From CALWZE01 sp036644375 (lineage in GTDB: Bacteria > Bacillota > Clostridia > Oscillospirales > Ruminococcaceae): DNA of 64,000 bases. Shown piece by piece: positions 31,276 to 39,106 of this stretch (position 1 is its first letter; each line of letters opens with the position of its first letter). The notes below the pieces were generated by a model, which worked only from the letters and a program-made list of their open reading frames with translations, searched no databases and was not told the DNA's origin. The position numbers were made by a program, and so were the translations under genes. The DNA lies in NCBI GenBank assembly GCA_036644375.1, contig JAVXQD010000002.1, forward strand, positions 1 through 64,000, written 5' to 3'.

Positions 31276-31674
31276 CTACCACACAAAGGCGAGTACTTCA
31301 CCGCCGACATTGATTGCGCGAGCCTGTTTGTCAGTCATCACGCCTCTCGGTGTCGAAACGATTGCAATACCCAGTCCCTTGAGGACCTTGGGCATTTTCT
31401 CGCAGTTTGTGTAGATGCGAAGACCGGGTTTGCTGACTCTGCGCAATCCTTGAATTGCGGGAGTTTTGTCTTCGCCGTATTTAAGTGTTAATTTTATTAC
31501 GCCTTGTTTGTCGTCGTCCGTTACCTGCATTCCCTTGACATAGCCCTCTTCTACAAGAATCTTGGCAATAGCCTTCTTCATGTTTGAGGACGGGATGTCA
31601 ACAGTATCGTGCTTTGCACTGCTGGCATTACGGACACGAGTCAACAAATCGGCAATCGGGTCTGTGATATGCAT
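31276..31674 (-). CDS. rpsH: 30S ribosomal protein S8
   Basis: S8 binds helix 21 of 16S rRNA; in Escherichia coli it also represses the spc operon. The 132-residue protein has MHITDPIADLLTRVRNA, the basic LKYGEDKTPAIQGLRRVSKPGLR and the highly conserved IVSTPRGVMTDKQARAINVGGEVLAFVW end. Normal length. It follows rpsZ by about 18 bases. Confidence 0.98.
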   Translation of the reverse strand: MHITDPIADLLTRVRNASSAKHDTVDIPSSNMKKAIAKILVEEGYVKGMQVTDDDKQGVIKLTLKYGEDKTPAIQGLRRVSKPGLRIYTNCEKMPKVLKGLGIAIVSTPRGVMTDKQARAINVGGEVLAFVW

Positions 31675-31691
31675 ACTGTTAACCTCCTTTT

Positions 31692-31877
31692 TTACCAGCT
31701 AGCTTTTCTTACGCCTGGGATCTGACCTTTATAAGCCAGCTCTCTGAAACAGATACGGCAAACTCCGTATTTACGGAGATATGCGTGCGGACGTCCGCAG
31801 ATTTTGCATCTGTTATATGCGCGTGTCGAAAACTTTGCAGGTGCCTGCTGTCTGTTTTTTAATGATGTCTTAGCCAT
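31692..31877 (-). CDS. rpsZ: 30S ribosomal protein S14, zinc-binding (type Z)
   Basis: S14 is a head protein of the small subunit. The 61-residue form here is the short zinc-binding type: AKTSLKNRQQAPAKFSTRAYNRCKICGRPHAYLRKYGVCRICFRELAYKGQIPGVRKASW, with C-x2-C and C-x2-C ligands. Such genomes often carry a zinc-free paralogue elsewhere for zinc shortage. Position between rplE and rpsH is standard. Confidence 0.98.
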   Translation of the reverse strand: MAKTSLKNRQQAPAKFSTRAYNRCKICGRPHAYLRKYGVCRICFRELAYKGQIPGVRKASW

Positions 31878-31891
31878 ATTTTGTCCCCCCG

Positions 31892-32434
31892 TTATTCTGC
31901 GAACGGAGCGCCAAGAGCTCTGAGGAGTTCCTTCGCTTCTTCGTCAGTTTTTGCGGTTGTTACGAAGGCAATATCCATGCCGCGCACCGCGTCGATTTTA
32001 TCATATTCGATTTCGGGGAAAATGAGCTGCTCTTTAAGACCTACCGAATAGTTTCCGCGACCGTCAAAGCTGTTTCCGTTAATTCCGCGGAAATCGCGGA
32101 CGCGCGGGAAAGCCACGTTGAAAAGTCTGTCAACGAATTCGTACATCGTGCTGCCGCGAAGTGTTACCTTTGCGCCGATTGGCATACCCTCACGAAGTTT
32201 AAAGTTAGCAACTGATTTCTTTGCATTGCAGACTACGGGAGCCTGACCTGTGATTTTCTTCAAATCACTGATGATAGCATCCATAACCTTTGGGTTATCC
32301 CTTGCTTCGCCGCATCCGACATTGATTACAACCTTGTCGAGCTTCGGGATTTGCATTACGCTCTTGTAGGAAAATTTCTTCATAAGAGCGGGCGCAACCT
32401 CATTGAGGTATAATTCTTTAATTCTTGCTGCCAT
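31892..32434 (-). CDS. rplE: 50S ribosomal protein L5
   Basis: L5 binds 5S rRNA and contacts P-site tRNA. The 180-residue protein has YLNEVAPALMKKFSYKSVMQIPKLDKVVINVG, the LREGMPIGAKVTLRG loop and the C-terminal FPEIEYDKIDAVRGMDIAFVTTAKTDEEAKELL. Normal length and position between rplX and rpsZ. Confidence 0.98.
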   Translation of the reverse strand: MAARIKELYLNEVAPALMKKFSYKSVMQIPKLDKVVINVGCGEARDNPKVMDAIISDLKKITGQAPVVCNAKKSVANFKLREGMPIGAKVTLRGSTMYEFVDRLFNVAFPRVRDFRGINGNSFDGRGNYSVGLKEQLIFPEIEYDKIDAVRGMDIAFVTTAKTDEEAKELLRALGAPFAE

Positions 32435-32455
32435 TAATCTCTTACTCCTTCCCTA

Positions 32456-32773
32456 CTAAAACTCTGCGCCGCAGTGCTTGCAAACGCGAACTTTTTTGCC
32501 GTCTTTGTTGACAGCATGTCCGACTCTCGTCGGCTTGTCGCATTTGGGGCACACGGGCATTACCTTGCAAGAATAAAGTGGTGCTTCTGCCTTTACCAGG
32601 CCGCCTGCCTCACCCTGCTTGCGGGGCTTAACGTGCTTTGTAACGAGGTTTTGACCCTCGATAATAACTTTGCTTTCGTCTCTTGAAACCTGCAATACTT
32701 TGCCCTTGTTGCCGCGGTCACGACCTGTCATGATCATAACAGCATCGCCGGTTTTGACGTGAATCTTATTCAT
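32456..32773 (-). CDS. rplX: 50S ribosomal protein L24
   Basis: L24 is an assembly initiator of the large subunit. The 105-residue protein has a KOW motif (VKTGDAVMIMTGRDRGNKGKVLQV) and a C-terminal zinc-ribbon-like part with CPKC and CKHC pairs, as in many Firmicute L24 proteins. Normal length. It follows rplN by 12 bases. Confidence 0.97.
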   Translation of the reverse strand: MNKIHVKTGDAVMIMTGRDRGNKGKVLQVSRDESKVIIEGQNLVTKHVKPRKQGEAGGLVKAEAPLYSCKVMPVCPKCDKPTRVGHAVNKDGKKVRVCKHCGAEF

Positions 32774-32785
32774 ATCAATTCCCCC

Positions 32786-33154
32786 TTACAGCACTTCGGG
32801 TGCAAGCGAGAGAATCTTGAGATATTCCTTCTCACGAAGCTCTCTTGCAACCGGTCCGAAGATACGAGTACCAACGGGATTTTTGTCTTCTTTCACGATA
32901 ACCGCCGCGTTTTCATCAAAGCGGATGTAGCTGCCGTCATCACGGCGCGCACCCTTTTTGCTGCGAACAACGACAGCCTTTACCACGTCGCCTTTTTTGA
33001 CCGAACCGCCCGGAGCGGCCTTTTTGACTGACGCAACTATCACATCGCCTATGTTGGCGTACCTCTTACGGGAGCCGCCCAACACTCGAATGCACATGAT
33101 TTCCTTTGCACCGGTGTTATCGGCAACCTTGAGGTAAGTCTGCATTTGTACCAC
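32786..33154 (-). CDS. rplN: 50S ribosomal protein L14
   Basis: L14 forms an inter-subunit bridge. The 122-residue protein is nearly fully conserved: MVQMQTYLKVADNTGAKEIMCIRVLGGSRKRYANIGDVIVASVK and RIFGPVARELREKEYLKILSLAPEVL. Exactly the usual length. It lies between rpsQ and rplX. Confidence 0.98.
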   Translation of the reverse strand: MVQMQTYLKVADNTGAKEIMCIRVLGGSRKRYANIGDVIVASVKKAAPGGSVKKGDVVKAVVVRSKKGARRDDGSYIRFDENAAVIVKEDKNPVGTRIFGPVARELREKEYLKILSLAPEVL

Positions 33155-33175
33155 AGTACTTTCCTCCTTCTCGGC

Positions 33176-33433
33176 TTATTTCGCCTTATCCATAATTTGT
33201 ACGAGACGCCATCTCTTGTCCTTTGACAGCGGACGGGTCTCCATAATCATTACACGGTCACCGATGCCACACTCATTGTTTTCGTCATGTGCTTTGAACT
33301 TGACGGTGCGCTTAATAATTTTTTTGTAGAGAGGGTGCTGTACGCTGTCCTCAATGGCTACGACTATGGTCTTGTCCATTTTGTCGCTTACAACTTTTCC
33401 TACACGGGTTTTTCTTAAATTGCGTTCGCTCAT
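33176..33433 (-). CDS. rpsQ: 30S ribosomal protein S17
   Basis: S17 is an OB-fold protein that binds 16S rRNA early in assembly. The 85-residue product has RKTRVGKVVSDKMDKTIVVAIEDSVQHPLYKKIIKRTVKFKAHDENNECGIGDRV and ends WRLVQIMDKAK. Normal length and place between rpmC and rplN. Confidence 0.98.
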   Translation of the reverse strand: MSERNLRKTRVGKVVSDKMDKTIVVAIEDSVQHPLYKKIIKRTVKFKAHDENNECGIGDRVMIMETRPLSKDKRWRLVQIMDKAK

Positions 33434-33453
33434 TTAAACTTATCCTCCCTCTC

Positions 33454-33654
33454 TTATTCGTTTGTTGAAAGTTCCATTGCGCGTATCACTGTTTTAACGC
33501 GGGCAATGTCTCTTTTAACATCTTTGATTCTGCCTGGATTTTCGAGTTGATTGATGGCGTGCTGGAAGCGAAGATTGAAAAGTTCGCCCTTAAGGTCAAC
33601 AAGCTTTTCCTGCAACTCTTTAGCTGACATTTTGTTGAAGTCTGCTGCTTTCAT
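33454..33654 (-). CDS. rpmC: 50S ribosomal protein L29
   Basis: L29 lies at the exit tunnel and helps dock trigger factor and SRP. The 66-residue protein is a helical hairpin with MKAADFNKMSAKELQEKLVDLKGELFNLRFQHAINQLENPGRIKDVKRDIARVKTVI. Its start shares one base with the rplP stop, so translation is coupled. Confidence 0.98.
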   Translation of the reverse strand: MKAADFNKMSAKELQEKLVDLKGELFNLRFQHAINQLENPGRIKDVKRDIARVKTVIRAMELSTNE

Positions 33655-34073
33655 TACTGCTCACCATCCTCTTTCTTGACAAATTTGCACTTGATGGGGA
33701 GCTTGTGCGCAGCAAGACGCATGGCCTCGCGTGCTGTAGCCTCATCAATACCGCTGATCTCGAACAACACACGGTCCGGCTTTACAACGGCTACCCAATA
33801 TTCGGGACTGCCCTTACCGGAACCCATGCGGGTCTCGGCAGGTTTTTGTGTGACCGGCTTGTCGGGGAAGATTTTAATCCATACCTGACCGCCGCGCTTG
33901 ATATAGCGGGTCATTGCGATACGGGCGGCTTCAATCTGATTTGATTTTATCCAGCCCGGCTCAACTGCCTGCAAACCGAACTCGCCGTAAGTCACCTTGT
34001 TGCCGCGGGTCGCTCTGCCCTTCATGCGGCCTCTGTGGACGCGGCGATACTTAACTCTTTTAGGTAAAAGCAT
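33654..34073 (-). CDS. rplP: 50S ribosomal protein L16
   Basis: L16 organises the A-site region of the large subunit. The 139-residue protein has MLLPKRVKYRRVHRGRMKGRATRGNKVTYGEFGLQAVEPGWI, the GSGKGSPEYWVAVVKPDR loop and a C-terminal LPIKCKFV. Normal length. It shares one base with rpsC upstream and one with rpmC downstream. Confidence 0.98.
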   Translation of the reverse strand: MLLPKRVKYRRVHRGRMKGRATRGNKVTYGEFGLQAVEPGWIKSNQIEAARIAMTRYIKRGGQVWIKIFPDKPVTQKPAETRMGSGKGSPEYWVAVVKPDRVLFEISGIDEATAREAMRLAAHKLPIKCKFVKKEDGEQ

Positions 34074-34738
34074 TACTTATTGCCTCCTTCCTTAGAGGTC
34101 TTCTTTACTGAACTGAGGATCTCACCCTTGTATATCCATGTCTTGATACCGATAAGTCCGTAGGTTGTATGTGCCTCTGCGAAACCGTAATCAATATCTG
34201 CACGAAGTGTCTGGAGGGGTATTGTTCCCTCGTGATAGCTCTCCGAACGGGCGATATCGGCGCCGTTCAAACGGCCGCTGACCTGAACCTTGATGCCCTT
34301 TGTGCCCAGACGCATTGCACGCTGAATGCACTGCTTCATCGCACGGCGGAAAGCTGTGCGGCGTTCAAGCTGAGCCGCGATATTCTCTGCGACAAGCTGA
34401 GCGTCCACATCGGCACTTTTGATAGCCTCGATGCCGACTTTGACTGTTTTTCCCGTCTGTTTTCCGAGAAGTGTTTCGAGCTTTACAATTTCGTCTCCGC
34501 CGCGGCCGATTACCATGCCGGGCTTTGCGCAAAAGATTGTAAGGCGGACATTGCCCGTCGTGCGCTCGATTGTGATTTTTGAAATCCCTGCGGCGTAAAG
34601 AGTTTTCTTTACGTACTCGCGGAGCTTATAGTCTTCCAGAATCAGGTCGCCCATTTCGCTTTTCCTGACGAACCAGTTGGAATCCCATTTGTTGATTACG
34701 CCCACGCGTAACCCGTGCGGGTTAACTTTCTGTCCCAT
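34073..34738 (-). CDS. rpsC: 30S ribosomal protein S3
   Basis: S3 forms the mRNA entry and contributes to helicase action. The 221-residue protein has MGQKVNPHGLRVGVINKWDSNWFV, a KH domain (AKPGMVIGRGGDEIVKLE) and the C-terminal domain (SGRLNGADIARSESYHEGTIPLQTLRADIDYGFAEAHTTYGLIGIKTWIYKGE). Normal length and position between rplV and rplP. Confidence 0.98.
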   Translation of the reverse strand: MGQKVNPHGLRVGVINKWDSNWFVRKSEMGDLILEDYKLREYVKKTLYAAGISKITIERTTGNVRLTIFCAKPGMVIGRGGDEIVKLETLLGKQTGKTVKVGIEAIKSADVDAQLVAENIAAQLERRTAFRRAMKQCIQRAMRLGTKGIKVQVSGRLNGADIARSESYHEGTIPLQTLRADIDYGFAEAHTTYGLIGIKTWIYKGEILSSVKKTSKEGGNK

Positions 34739-34752
34739 TGTTTCCTCCCCCT

Positions 34753-35091
34753 TTAAGCTTCACGCTCTTTGAGAACTACGGTTATATGCGAAGATCTCTT
34801 GAGCACACGAAACGCTCTGCCCTGAGCTCTCGGACGTATACGTTTGAGAGTCGGACCCGGCGTCACGAAACATTCGGCCACATAAAGGGAGTTCTTATCC
34901 ATACTGAAATTGTTTTCAGCATTTGCCGCTGCCGATTTTACGAGCTTAAGAAGGGGCTCGCAGGCAGATTTCGGAGTATACTTCAATATTGCTAAAGCCT
35001 TCTCAAGGTTCTGATCGCGAATCATATCGAGAACAATCTGAACCTTGCGGGGCGCTATGCGGCAATATCTCAAAAATGCCTTAGCTTCCAT
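34753..35091 (-). CDS. rplV: 50S ribosomal protein L22
   Basis: L22 lines the exit tunnel with its beta-hairpin, a site of macrolide resistance changes. The 112-residue protein has AKAFLRYCRIAPRKVQIVLDMIR, and the hairpin AECFVTPGPTLKRIRPRAQGRAFRVLKRSSHITVVL with no evident deletion or resistance-type change. Normal length. It lies between rpsS and rpsC. Confidence 0.98.
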   Translation of the reverse strand: MEAKAFLRYCRIAPRKVQIVLDMIRDQNLEKALAILKYTPKSACEPLLKLVKSAAANAENNFSMDKNSLYVAECFVTPGPTLKRIRPRAQGRAFRVLKRSSHITVVLKEREA

Positions 35092-35111
35092 TTATAAATT
35101 TCCCCTTTTCC

Positions 35112-35384
35112 TTACTTCGTTGTCTTTGAACCGGCATGACCGCGGAACAGTCTTGTTGGAGCGAACTCGCCAAGCTTGTGTCCAACCATATCTTCGGTTA
35201 CATATACAGGCACGTGTTTACGACCATCATGTACCGCAAAGGTATGTCCGACGAAATCCGGAAATATCGTCGAGGAGCGGCTCCATGTTTTCAAAACGCG
35301 TTTTTCTCCCGCCGCGTTCATTGCCTTGACTCTCTTTATAAGAACAGGCTGAACGAAGGGTCCTTTTTTTACGCTTCTTCCCAT
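35112..35384 (-). CDS. rpsS: 30S ribosomal protein S19
   Basis: S19 pairs with S13 in the small-subunit head. The 90-residue protein has MGRSVKKGPFVQPVLIKRV, the KTWSRSSTIFPDFVGHTFAVHDGRKHVPVYVTEDMVGHKLGEFAPTR core and a short basic end. Normal length. It follows rplB by about 15 bases. Confidence 0.98.
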   Translation of the reverse strand: MGRSVKKGPFVQPVLIKRVKAMNAAGEKRVLKTWSRSSTIFPDFVGHTFAVHDGRKHVPVYVTEDMVGHKLGEFAPTRLFRGHAGSKTTK

Positions 35385-35399
35385 TTTTAAGCTCCTTTC

Positions 35400-36230
35400 T
35401 TAACCGTTGCGACGTTTGACAATGAACTTGTCAGAACGATGATGTTTCTTGCGAGTCTTATAGCCGAGTGTCGGCTTGCCCCACGGAGTGACAGGACCCG
35501 GGCGTCCGACAGGAGCCTTGCCCTCGCCGCCGCCGTGCGGATGGTCGCACGGGTTCATTACAGAACCGCGCACTCCCGGACGAACACCCATGTGGCGCTT
35601 GCGTCCCGCCTTGCCGAGATTCACGTTGGCAAAATCGGTGTTTCCGACCTGGCCTATTGAAGCGTAGCAGTTTGCGAGAACGTTGCGAAGTTCGCCGCTG
35701 GGCAGACGAACAAGTGCATATGCACCCTCTTTAGCCATCAGCTGTGCGAGATTTCCGGCCGAGCGAACAAGCTGTGCGCCCTTTCCGGGGTAAATCTCGA
35801 TGTTGTGGATAAATGTACCTACAGGTATATTTGAGAAAGGAAGCGCATTGCCCGGCTTGATGTCCGCGCCGGCTCCCGCAACAACAGTGTCTCCGACCTT
35901 GAGGTCCACCGGAGCAATGATGTAGCGCTTCTCACCGTCTTCATACTTTACAAGTGCGATATGAGCTGTTCTGTTGGGATCATACTCGAGCGAAACAACC
36001 TGTGCGGGCATGTCTCTCTTATCGCGCTTGAAGTCTATTACACGGTATTTCTGACGGTTTCCGCCGCCCTGATGGCGAACGGTAATGCGGCCTGTGTTAT
36101 TTCGGCCGCTGTGTTTCTTTTTCGGTTCGAGCAAGCTTTTTTCCGGCTCTACCTTCGACAATACCGAATAATCGGTAACGGTCATGCCGCGGCGACCCGG
36201 TGTTGTCGGCTTGAACTTTTTAATTGCCAT
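35400..36230 (-). CDS. rplB: 50S ribosomal protein L2
   Basis: L2 is required for subunit association and peptidyl-transferase function. The 276-residue protein has AIKKFKPTTPGRRGMTV, the central VVSLEYDPNRTAHIALVKYEDGEKRYI, and the conserved C-terminal HPHGGGEGKAPVGRPGPVTPWGKPTLGYKTR with the essential His of the HPHGGG motif. Length normal. It is separated from rplW upstream by an unusually long gap of 216 bases. Confidence 0.98.
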   Translation of the reverse strand: MAIKKFKPTTPGRRGMTVTDYSVLSKVEPEKSLLEPKKKHSGRNNTGRITVRHQGGGNRQKYRVIDFKRDKRDMPAQVVSLEYDPNRTAHIALVKYEDGEKRYIIAPVDLKVGDTVVAGAGADIKPGNALPFSNIPVGTFIHNIEIYPGKGAQLVRSAGNLAQLMAKEGAYALVRLPSGELRNVLANCYASIGQVGNTDFANVNLGKAGRKRHMGVRPGVRGSVMNPCDHPHGGGEGKAPVGRPGPVTPWGKPTLGYKTRKKHHRSDKFIVKRRNG

Positions 36231-36446
36231 CTTTCCTTATTCTCCTTATGAGCTTTGCGGGAGCACTGTTTCATCTCCCATACTTTGCCCGCGCCTAAAG
36301 CCGGGGCTTCAATTTGAAAGCAATTCTGCGGCGTCACTTTGAATTCCGCGCCCGCAGTGTCCGGGCGGCAGTGTCAAGGGAAGTTCGCCCTCAAACGAGT
36401 GACGGTGCGCAATACGGCATGTCATTTGTTAAAATGACCCGCACGT
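36231..36446 (-). other. Long structured gap between rplW and rplB
   Basis: 216 bases without a gene inside the S10 operon, where gaps are otherwise mostly 0-25 bases. Hairpins can be drawn on the minus strand, e.g. GTCATTT/AAATGAC soon after the rplW stop (about 36419-36436) and GCCCG/CGGGC further on. No T-run terminator and no good promoter were found. Role unknown. Confidence 0.6.
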
Positions 36447-36740
36447 TTAGGTCATGCTCTCAAAGAACGCAATACCCTTGCTTTCGGGCTTGAGGGTAAC
36501 GATAGCTTTTTTCCACTTGGCCGTGTAACCGCTGTGCGCGCCCTGACGGCGAAGCTGTCCGGGTACGTTCATGGTATTTACTTTGCAGACCTTTACATCG
36601 AAAAGCTTCTCGACTGCTTGCGCGATTTCGATTTTTCCGGCATCGTTAGCAACCTTGAAGGTATACTTTTTCAAGCCGGTAGCCGCCATGCTTTTTTCTG
36701 TGATGACGGGAGCGAGGATTATATCCTGTGCTGCTTTCAT
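36447..36740 (-). CDS. rplW: 50S ribosomal protein L23
   Basis: L23 sits at the tunnel exit and docks trigger factor and SRP. The 97-residue protein has AAQDIILAPVITEKSMAATGLKKYTFKVANDAGKIEIAQAVEKLFDVKVCKVNTMNVPGQ, the family signature. Normal length. Its ATG shares a base with the rplD stop. Confidence 0.97.
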   Translation of the reverse strand: MKAAQDIILAPVITEKSMAATGLKKYTFKVANDAGKIEIAQAVEKLFDVKVCKVNTMNVPGQLRRQGAHSGYTAKWKKAIVTLKPESKGIAFFESMT

Positions 36741-37363
36741 TATGCGTAAACCTCCTCAATCATCTTGACCGCGTCAAGAGCGATGATGCACTTGCCGCAG
36801 TTGAGGATATCGTACACGTTAATCGTGTTGAAGAGTGCTGTTTTGCATCCCTCGATATTGGAAGCGCTCTTGACGACAAACTCGTTTTTCTCGGGCATTA
36901 CGATCATTGCTTTGCGGTCGGCGCCGAGTGCGGTGAGCATCGAGACCATCTGTCTTGTCTTGAACCCGTCCATCGCAATCTTGTCGACAATGATGAGCTC
37001 GCCCGACGCAACCTTTGCGGAGAGAGCGGAAAGCATGGCGAGACGCCTTACCTTCTTGTTCATCGAAATCCTGTAATCGCGCGGCTTGGGTCCGAGTGCA
37101 ATTCCGCCGTGTGTCCACTGCGGCGCTCTCGTCGAGCCCTGACGTGCGCGGCCTGTGCCCTTCTGACGATAGGGCTTTCTGCCTCCGCCGCGAACTTCGC
37201 TGCGTGTCTTTGTGCTCTGTGTGCCCTGACGCTGGTTTGCGAGATAGTTGACCACCGCAGCGTGCATGACAATTTTGTTGGGCGTAATACCGAATACAGC
37301 GTCCGAAAGCTCTACAGTGGATACCTCTTTGCCCGCCATATCGTATACTTTTAGCTTAGCCAT
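36740..37363 (-). CDS. rplD: 50S ribosomal protein L4
   Basis: L4 lines the exit tunnel; in Escherichia coli it also represses the S10 operon. The 207-residue protein has KVYDMAGKEVSTVELSDAVFGI, the extended loop GQGTQSTKTRSEVRGGGRKPYRQKGTGRARQGSTRAPQWTHGGIALGPKPRDY and a C-terminal globular part. I start at the ATG with AAAGGAGG upstream (MAKLKVYD); a frame 29 codons longer runs back into rplC. No resistance-type change is obvious. Confidence 0.97.
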   Translation of the reverse strand: MAKLKVYDMAGKEVSTVELSDAVFGITPNKIVMHAAVVNYLANQRQGTQSTKTRSEVRGGGRKPYRQKGTGRARQGSTRAPQWTHGGIALGPKPRDYRISMNKKVRRLAMLSALSAKVASGELIIVDKIAMDGFKTRQMVSMLTALGADRKAMIVMPEKNEFVVKSASNIEGCKTALFNTINVYDILNCGKCIIALDAVKMIEEVYA

Positions 37364-37376
37364 GATATATCCTCCT

Positions 37377-38012
37377 TTAAGCTTTCTTGACGGCATCGGT
37401 GATGCAGACGATTGCGCCCTTAGGTCCCGGAACGGCACCCTTGATTGCAATTAAATTGTTCTCTGCGTCAACCTTGACGACCGTCAGGTTTTGTACTGTG
37501 ACCTTCTCACATCCGAGGTGACCGGGGAGCTTCTTGCCCTTCATAACTCTTGATGGGCTTGATGCGGCGCCGTTCGAGCCAGCGTGACGGTGAACAGGAC
37601 CTGTACCGTGAGTGTCTTTCAGGCTGTGGAGATTCCAGCGTTTGATGACGCCCGCTGTTCCCTTGCCCTTGCTTGTTCCGGATACGTCGATTGTGTCGCC
37701 GCATTCGAAGGTGTCAGCCTTTACGATATCACCGACGCTGAAAGCGCCCGTGTCGCTGAGTCTGAACTCGCGAAGAAATTTCTTGTAAGCTACATCAGCT
37801 TTCTTGAAATGTCCCTGCATTGGTTTGTTTGTGCCCTTAATCGTTGCGTCTCCGAAACCGAGCTGAACTGCTGTGTATCCGTCATTCTCAGCTGTCTTCT
37901 TCTGAACGACAACGCATGGTCCTGCTTCAACGATTGTCACCGGCACGATTTTTGAGTTTTCGTCAAAAATCTGAGTCATGCCGATTTTCTTTCCGATGAT
38001 TCCTTTTTGCAC
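37377..38012 (-). CDS. rplC: 50S ribosomal protein L3
   Basis: L3 initiates large-subunit assembly and reaches toward the peptidyl-transferase centre. The 211-residue protein has KGIIGKKIGMTQIFDENSKIVPVTIVEAGPCVVVQKKT, the central extension SKGKGTAGVIKRWNLH...HGTGPVHRHAGSNGAASSPSRVMKGKKLPGHLG with the QAGSNGA-like motif, and a normal end. It follows rpsJ after 72 bases, a slightly long gap. Confidence 0.98.
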   Translation of the reverse strand: MQKGIIGKKIGMTQIFDENSKIVPVTIVEAGPCVVVQKKTAENDGYTAVQLGFGDATIKGTNKPMQGHFKKADVAYKKFLREFRLSDTGAFSVGDIVKADTFECGDTIDVSGTSKGKGTAGVIKRWNLHSLKDTHGTGPVHRHAGSNGAASSPSRVMKGKKLPGHLGCEKVTVQNLTVVKVDAENNLIAIKGAVPGPKGAIVCITDAVKKA

Positions 38013-38084
38013 TTGGGGTATCCTCCTTGTAGGTTATTGGTTGATTCCTTTTGAACCAACTTGACCCGTAGCAACGTGTGAAGA

Positions 38085-38396
38085 TCAGAGCTTCATCTCA
38101 ATCTCAACGCCGGCGGGGAGCTGCAGACTTGTCAGGGCATCAACTGTCTTGTTAGACGGCTTAAGGATGTCGATAAGTCTTTTGTGGGTTCTCATCTCGA
38201 ACTGCTCACGGCTGTCCTTGTACTTGTGAACGGCGCGAAGCACTGTGACAATTTCCTTGTCGGTGGGAAGTGGAATCGGTCCGCTGACGCGTGCGCCCGT
38301 GCGCTTTGCCGTCTCAACGATTGTCTCCGCTGCCTTGTCGACCTGCTCATGGTCATAGCCCTTGATTCGAATCCTGATTTTGGTTTTGACTGCCAT
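38085..38396 (-). CDS. rpsJ: 30S ribosomal protein S10
   Basis: S10 is a head protein of the small subunit and also serves in transcription antitermination with NusB and NusG. The 103-residue protein has KIRIRIKGYDHEQVDKAAETIVETAKRTGARVSGPIPLPTDKEIVTVLRAVHKYKDSREQFEMRTHKRLIDIL in pattern. Normal length. First gene of the operon; AGGAGG lies about nine bases upstream of the ATG, after a leader of about 300 bases. Confidence 0.98.
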   Translation of the reverse strand: MAVKTKIRIRIKGYDHEQVDKAAETIVETAKRTGARVSGPIPLPTDKEIVTVLRAVHKYKDSREQFEMRTHKRLIDILKPSNKTVDALTSLQLPAGVEIEMKL

Positions 38397-38693
38397 TTGT
38401 ACGCCTCCTGTGTTTTGTTTTGGCGAACGATTTACAACACTGTGCCGCGCGTATCGCGCTCTCTCATTTTAAAATCCGGCAAAACCTTCCCTATTGAAAG
38501 TTTTATCCGGCGTTGAATCGTGTCAGGCACGGTTCGGCTGTTTTAAAACGCGACAGCGGATGAATTGCTTCATCATGTCCATACAGCTGCAATATTGTAT
38601 TTTCGCCCGGTTCTTAAGACTCGGACATACTCGGCGGAAAAACCCGTAAAAATCACGGCAACCTCCCGCTTCAACGCATATCGTCGCAGTCAC
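38397..38693 (-). promoter_or_regulatory. Long 5' leader of the S10 operon
   Basis: From the predicted start near 38693 to rpsJ there are about 300 bases. The leader can fold: CCGG-AAAAC-TTTC pairs with GAAG-GTTTT-CCGG over about 38477-38514 and is followed by ATTTT, like a weak terminator, and CGTG/CACG forms a smaller hairpin just upstream (about 38522-38534). A leader this long before rpsJ suggests feedback control, but I cannot match it to a known r-protein leader. Confidence 0.55.
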
Positions 38694-38699
38694 TTATGT

Positions 38700-38728
38700 A
38701 TTATACAAAAAAAGTCCCGCAATTGCAA
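38700..38728 (-). promoter_or_regulatory. Promoter of the S10-spc-alpha operon
   Basis: On the minus strand TTGCAA (38723-38728) and a perfect TATAAT (38700-38705) are 17 bases apart. No other good promoter was found inside the 16-kb operon. Confidence 0.85.
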
Positions 38729-38836
38729 GACTTTTTTTACCGAATTATAATTTTTTTCAGCGGCTGCATATTTAACGGGATTTCTTCGCAATGACGAGTT
38801 GATTTGCAAAGCTTTTAAATGCAATCCGGCGCAGGG

Positions 38837-38872
38837 GAAAAAGTCGGACCGAACTCGCGGTTCCTTGTTCGG
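38837..38872 (-). terminator. Probable terminator of acpP
   Basis: CCGAAC (38867-38872 on the minus strand) pairs with GTTCGG (38849-38854) and is followed by CTTTTT. It ends six bases after the acpP stop. Confidence 0.65.
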
Positions 38873-38878
38873 CATTGA

Positions 38879-39106
38879 CTATTCGTTCGCTTCAATGTAC
38901 TTCACAAGATCTCCGACGAGCTTGATGTTCTCAATTTCTTCATCGGGGATTTCGAGATCGAATTCTTCCTCAAGAGACATGATAAGATCCACGACATCAA
39001 GTGAATCTGCACCCAAGTCGTCGACAATGCTCGATTCCATTGTGATCTTGTCTTCTTCGATGTCCAGCTGCTCACACAGCATATCTCTGATTTTTTCGAA
39101 TACCAT
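38879..39106 (-). CDS. acpP: Acyl carrier protein
   Basis: ACP carries growing fatty acyl chains on a phosphopantetheine arm. The 75-residue acidic protein has the attachment motif GADSLDVV with Ser 35, and the usual helices (VFEKIRDMLCEQL, MSLEEEFDLEIPDEEIENIKLVGDLVKYI). I start at the ATG eight bases after AAGGAG (MVFEKI); a GTG three codons earlier is on the site. It is a single gene here, apart from the fab genes, and ends just before the S10 promoter. Confidence 0.97.
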   Translation of the reverse strand: MVFEKIRDMLCEQLDIEEDKITMESSIVDDLGADSLDVVDLIMSLEEEFDLEIPDEEIENIKLVGDLVKYIEANE

